Below, one piece after another: positions 61,201 to 64,000 of a DNA stretch of 64,000 bases (the first letter of the stretch is position 1; the number at the start of each line of letters is the position of its first letter). Where the stretch lies: positions 31,798,108 through 31,862,107 of the forward strand of contig JAPWDM010000005.1 in assembly GCA_035578155.1 (NCBI GenBank), read 5' to 3'. The stretch comes from Brachynemurus nebulosus (taxonomy: Eukaryota; Arthropoda; Insecta; Neuroptera; Myrmeleontidae). A model generated the notes under the pieces. The model was given only the letters and a program-made list of their open reading frames with translations. It had not been told where the DNA came from and searched no databases. The position numbers and the translations under genes are program-made.

Positions 61201-61620
61201 TTCAAGTTACATATAAAAAGTTTACTATGAAATACCTGTTGTATAGTCGGAAACAAACATAAAACTGTTTTAACACAACATGTCATTAAATTTAATTACA
61301 GTCACAGTACACTTCCGTGTAGAAAGCTTTGGGTACTAGATGCAAAAAACTAATAATTTTTGACAATTTATTGTCTATATCGGATATAAATTACGTTTCG
61401 ATTTACGCAGCAAATCTCATAAAATTTTGTAACTTTTTACTACAGAATTTCAGAAAATTGTTCTTTTTTTGTTGACTTTTTCTTATATATCACTTTATTA
61501 TTTTAATAAGTCAATACGAAATATCTCCATTGATAGTTTCAAAAGTCGCAAAAGTCGATGATTAAAAAAACCTTTCATACGATGAAATTCGAATAAATAC
61601 GAATTTGTATTAAAAAGATC
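58260..61620. other. AT-rich non-coding stretch
   Basis: No gene was recognised; open frames at 58475-58741 and 58982-59290 show no domain or coding-like composition. A hAT-like CAGAGATGGGA start at about 58818 has no partner. A short hairpin TCCATTAATT/AATTAATGGA lies at 59664-59692. Confidence 0.5.
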
Positions 61621-61625
61621 ATACA

Positions 61626-61878
61626 GCTTAAACTTAAAAAAAATAGTTTTAAAAACCCACAACGAAAAGTTTTAAAAAAATTTCATATAAAAATTCCTGG
61701 AATTCCTTATTCCAAATTTCATTATAGTTTAAAATAAGCTAATCTTCAACTGTCGTATGTCACACATGACGAATGAAAATTAGGTTATTCTAAATTATAA
61801 TGAAATATAGAATTCCAGGAATGTTTATATAAAACCTTTTAAAGCTTTTTCGTCGTGGGTTTTTAAAATTGCTTAAGC
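61626..61878. mobile_element. Fold-back MITE with arms of about 100 bp
   Basis: TTTTAAAAACCCAC(A/G)ACGAAAA and AATTCCTGGAATTC on the left pair with their inverses on the right (GAATTCCAGGAAT near 61809, CGTCGTGGGTTTTTAAAA at 61851-61868). Outermost GCTTAA/TTAAGC also pair. The loop is about 60 bp. The TSD is not resolved and there is no ORF. Confidence 0.82.
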
Positions 61879-62699
61879 CGATTTAAAGATTAATGGTAAC
61901 AAATACACAAAAACATAAACCTTTTACTCCAAACGCATATACTTGATCCCGTTCTGTTATAGGTAAAAATCAACTTTATTCAACATTGTTTTTGATTTAT
62001 ATCAAATCGATAAGAAATAAGCCCCAATTCTGATCTTCCTACTTATATGTATTTTACCATTAAAAAGTTTATTAAAAATAAATGATAATAAAAAGAAATA
62101 AAAAAAATAAAATGGAAAATTTCTCGTTGCCTTTGGGTAAATAATTTTACGAAAAGAAAAGAATATGATCTGATATTTTATTATCAACATATCACTTAGC
62201 TATAATATAAATACGGATATTATGGCCAAAGGATTAAAATTATCTTCGCCTTGAGACAGACAGGAGCAGTATTGACGTCGACGGACACAATACAAAATTT
62301 TATATCCTCATTCATCTTCCATAAAAACATAATCATCTTGCTACTGGTGTATACGTAATCACCTAGTTAAGATAAAAATAAAAGAATAAGATAAGATATA
62401 CGTACTTGTCTACAGGATATAGTTGTATCATCCACGCTCAAACCACTTGCTTGTTGGCACACGCCCATTTTCCCACTACGTACACAGTGGGGTGGTTATA
62501 ACTTATAATAAAACAGTTGGTAGTGCAACTTTTAATGAAAAGTTGTGAATGTATTTAACCATAAAGAGTCAGCATTAAAGAAAATAGACATAATATGTAG
62601 ACATCCTATTTAAATTATACATGTTGTTTCATTAATAATTGGAAATATTTTAACCGGAGAATCCTTGACTCAAAAAATATGAAGATTATCACTTAGATA

Positions 62700-63240
62700 A
62701 AATGTGACCCTTTACTAACAAGGAATGTTAAGGAAGTATACCCCTCTGATTTTGTTCAATTTAAGACGTATTGTAGTACTTGACAAAGTAACAGACATAT
62801 TTTAATAATACGTGCCCAATCCTATATTTAGGGGGTAAAACAACCCTTCAAAAATTTCCTGAAAAATCACATTTTGGTATTTTTCCCATACTAGCCCTTA
62901 TGCAATTTTGATGAAAAGTGGTCAAAAGATTTAGACTGAGGTTACATTACTATAGAATTTTTTTCATTGGAGTCACTTAATTTTTATGGGGTGAAACACC
63001 CCTAAGAGTGGGTTTTTAAAAAAAATTTTAGGGAAATCATAGCCCAAATTCTTTAAAATTCTGTAAAATGGCTACAAGTCATTAGTTAATAAATAATACG
63101 TGTTTCCCACTGTAGTGACGCGACGTAACTGGGGGGGCTATGGGGGGTATATATAAGAACGAAATTTTAAAAAAATATATTTTGGGTTTTCCTCACGATA
63201 AAATTTATAAAATAACAAAAATAAGGTTAACTGGAAAACT
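62700..63240. repeat. Probable decayed repeat with G/C-run phrases
   Basis: Phrases such as TTTAGGGGGTAAAACAACCC, TGGGGTGAAACACCCCTAAG and GGGGGGGCTATGGGGGGTAT resemble each other and contrast with the AT-rich background. I could not identify terminal repeats. Confidence 0.35.
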
Positions 63241-63588
63241 CCTTGACTTGAAATAGATAGTTCTGAAACACTGAAATAGCATTATGAAAAAAATTTTGGA
63301 TTGTAGTTTGTAATTAAATGTGATGGATTATGAAATAGTGGAAGAATATACAAGTAAAAATATAAATTAAGTTTTATTTATTATTTTGAGTAGATGTTGA
63401 TTAGTGGTACAGTAAGCAGACGTTAAAGTGCTTCAGTATGCCTGTATTTTACAATGTATTTATAAAATATTATAGAAGTATTAAAAAATGTTAATTAGAA
63501 TTATGGATGATAATTTTCGCAGTAATGATATTCTTTAAAGAAGTGTTTTAAGCAGAGCAATTTCTTGCACCAAGAACATCTTATAATA

Positions 63589-63775
63589 CAGTCGACTCTC
63601 GTTAATTCGAAACTCGAGGCAGTCTTAAAATACCTATTACGAATTTTATTATAGAGTGTTTGATAGTCGACTTTCGTTAATTCGTAATATTTTATATTTG
63701 TAGGGAACTCGTGATAACTTTGAATTATAGAGAGGTTCGAATTTTTCGCAGGTTTGCATTAATGAAAGTCGGCTG
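63589..63775. mobile_element. pogo-like MITE with TA target site
   Basis: The left end CAGTCGACTCTCGTTAATTC and the inverted right end CAGCCGACTTTCATTAATGC are TIRs. TA flanks at 63587-63588 and 63776-63777. An internal copy AGTCGACTTTCGTTAATTCG lies at 63664-63683. CAGT.GA....CGTTAATTCG is typical of pogo/Tigger ends. Confidence 0.85.
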
Positions 63776-64000
63776 TAGACAATTCTTCACAACCTTCAAT
63801 TTCGCATTTGGGGGACAAATTTTCTTGGAGAGCAAATGCAACTGGATTCTCAAATTTCTCTGGTTTCTTACTTATGTATCCGCTTTTGTACCATAAATAA
63901 CGGAATAAGTTTTGATATCGAGGAGATGAAAATTGGTTATGAATCAGTGATTGCAGCTTTATTATGTTGTTACGGGAATGAAGATTGATATCGTAATTGA

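Overview
The window is insect nuclear DNA. It is AT-rich, has typical eukaryotic splice signals, and holds one recognisable host exon in roughly 60 kb of transposon-rich non-coding sequence. The exon (coding 2481-3501, + strand) encodes the N-terminus through TM5 and the start of the third intracellular loop of a beta-adrenergic-like octopamine receptor. It is closest, from memory of family sequences, to Octbeta3R. It ends at a GTGAGT donor in phase 1. A putative 5'UTR acceptor lies at 2081/2082, and a well-initiated 33-codon upstream ORF sits in the leader. I found no TM6-TM7 exon downstream, so most of 3502-64000 is probably one long intron of this gene (inference). The order of insect cannot be fixed from this sequence.

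Everything else I can support is mobile DNA or simple repeat. The clearest part is a set of non-autonomous DNA transposons with terminal inverted repeats (TIRs) and target-site duplications (TSDs). Elements of hAT type or with hAT-like 8-bp TSDs lie at 4454-5867, 22439-23611, 24563-24812, 25919-26335, 31345-31980, 47037-47526, 48651-48845, 52357-52547 and 57889-58099. piggyBac-type elements with TTAA sites lie at 12517-13435 and 29558-30243. TA-flanked Tc1/mariner/pogo-type elements lie at 8415-9203, 41029-41581 and 63589-63775. A PIF/Harbinger-like element with a TTA TSD lies at 15902-16082. Long fold-back elements lie at 11451-11813, 17366-18022, 32451-35908, 36644-36829 and 61626-61878.

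Four broken coding remnants of mobile or multicopy elements are visible: a 5'-truncated LINE reverse transcriptase (minus strand, 20031-21092), a mariner transposase remnant (41211 onward), a transposase C-terminal remnant with one internal stop (49382-49735), and a fragment of a multicopy insect protein family split by a MITE (15812-16313). A degenerate tRNA-Cys-like sequence lies at 40817-40890.

Several insertions are nested and give a relative order of events: a LINE inside a TIR element, a mariner inside one arm of a palindrome, a Harbinger MITE inside a pseudogene frame, a piggyBac-like MITE inside a diverged tandem array, and a GGGGCCC-ended element inside a fold-back element. Microsatellites include four long TA-rich tracts. 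The ORFs of 60-110 codons elsewhere are uninformative in such AT-rich DNA. I see no operon, CRISPR array or intact multi-gene system.
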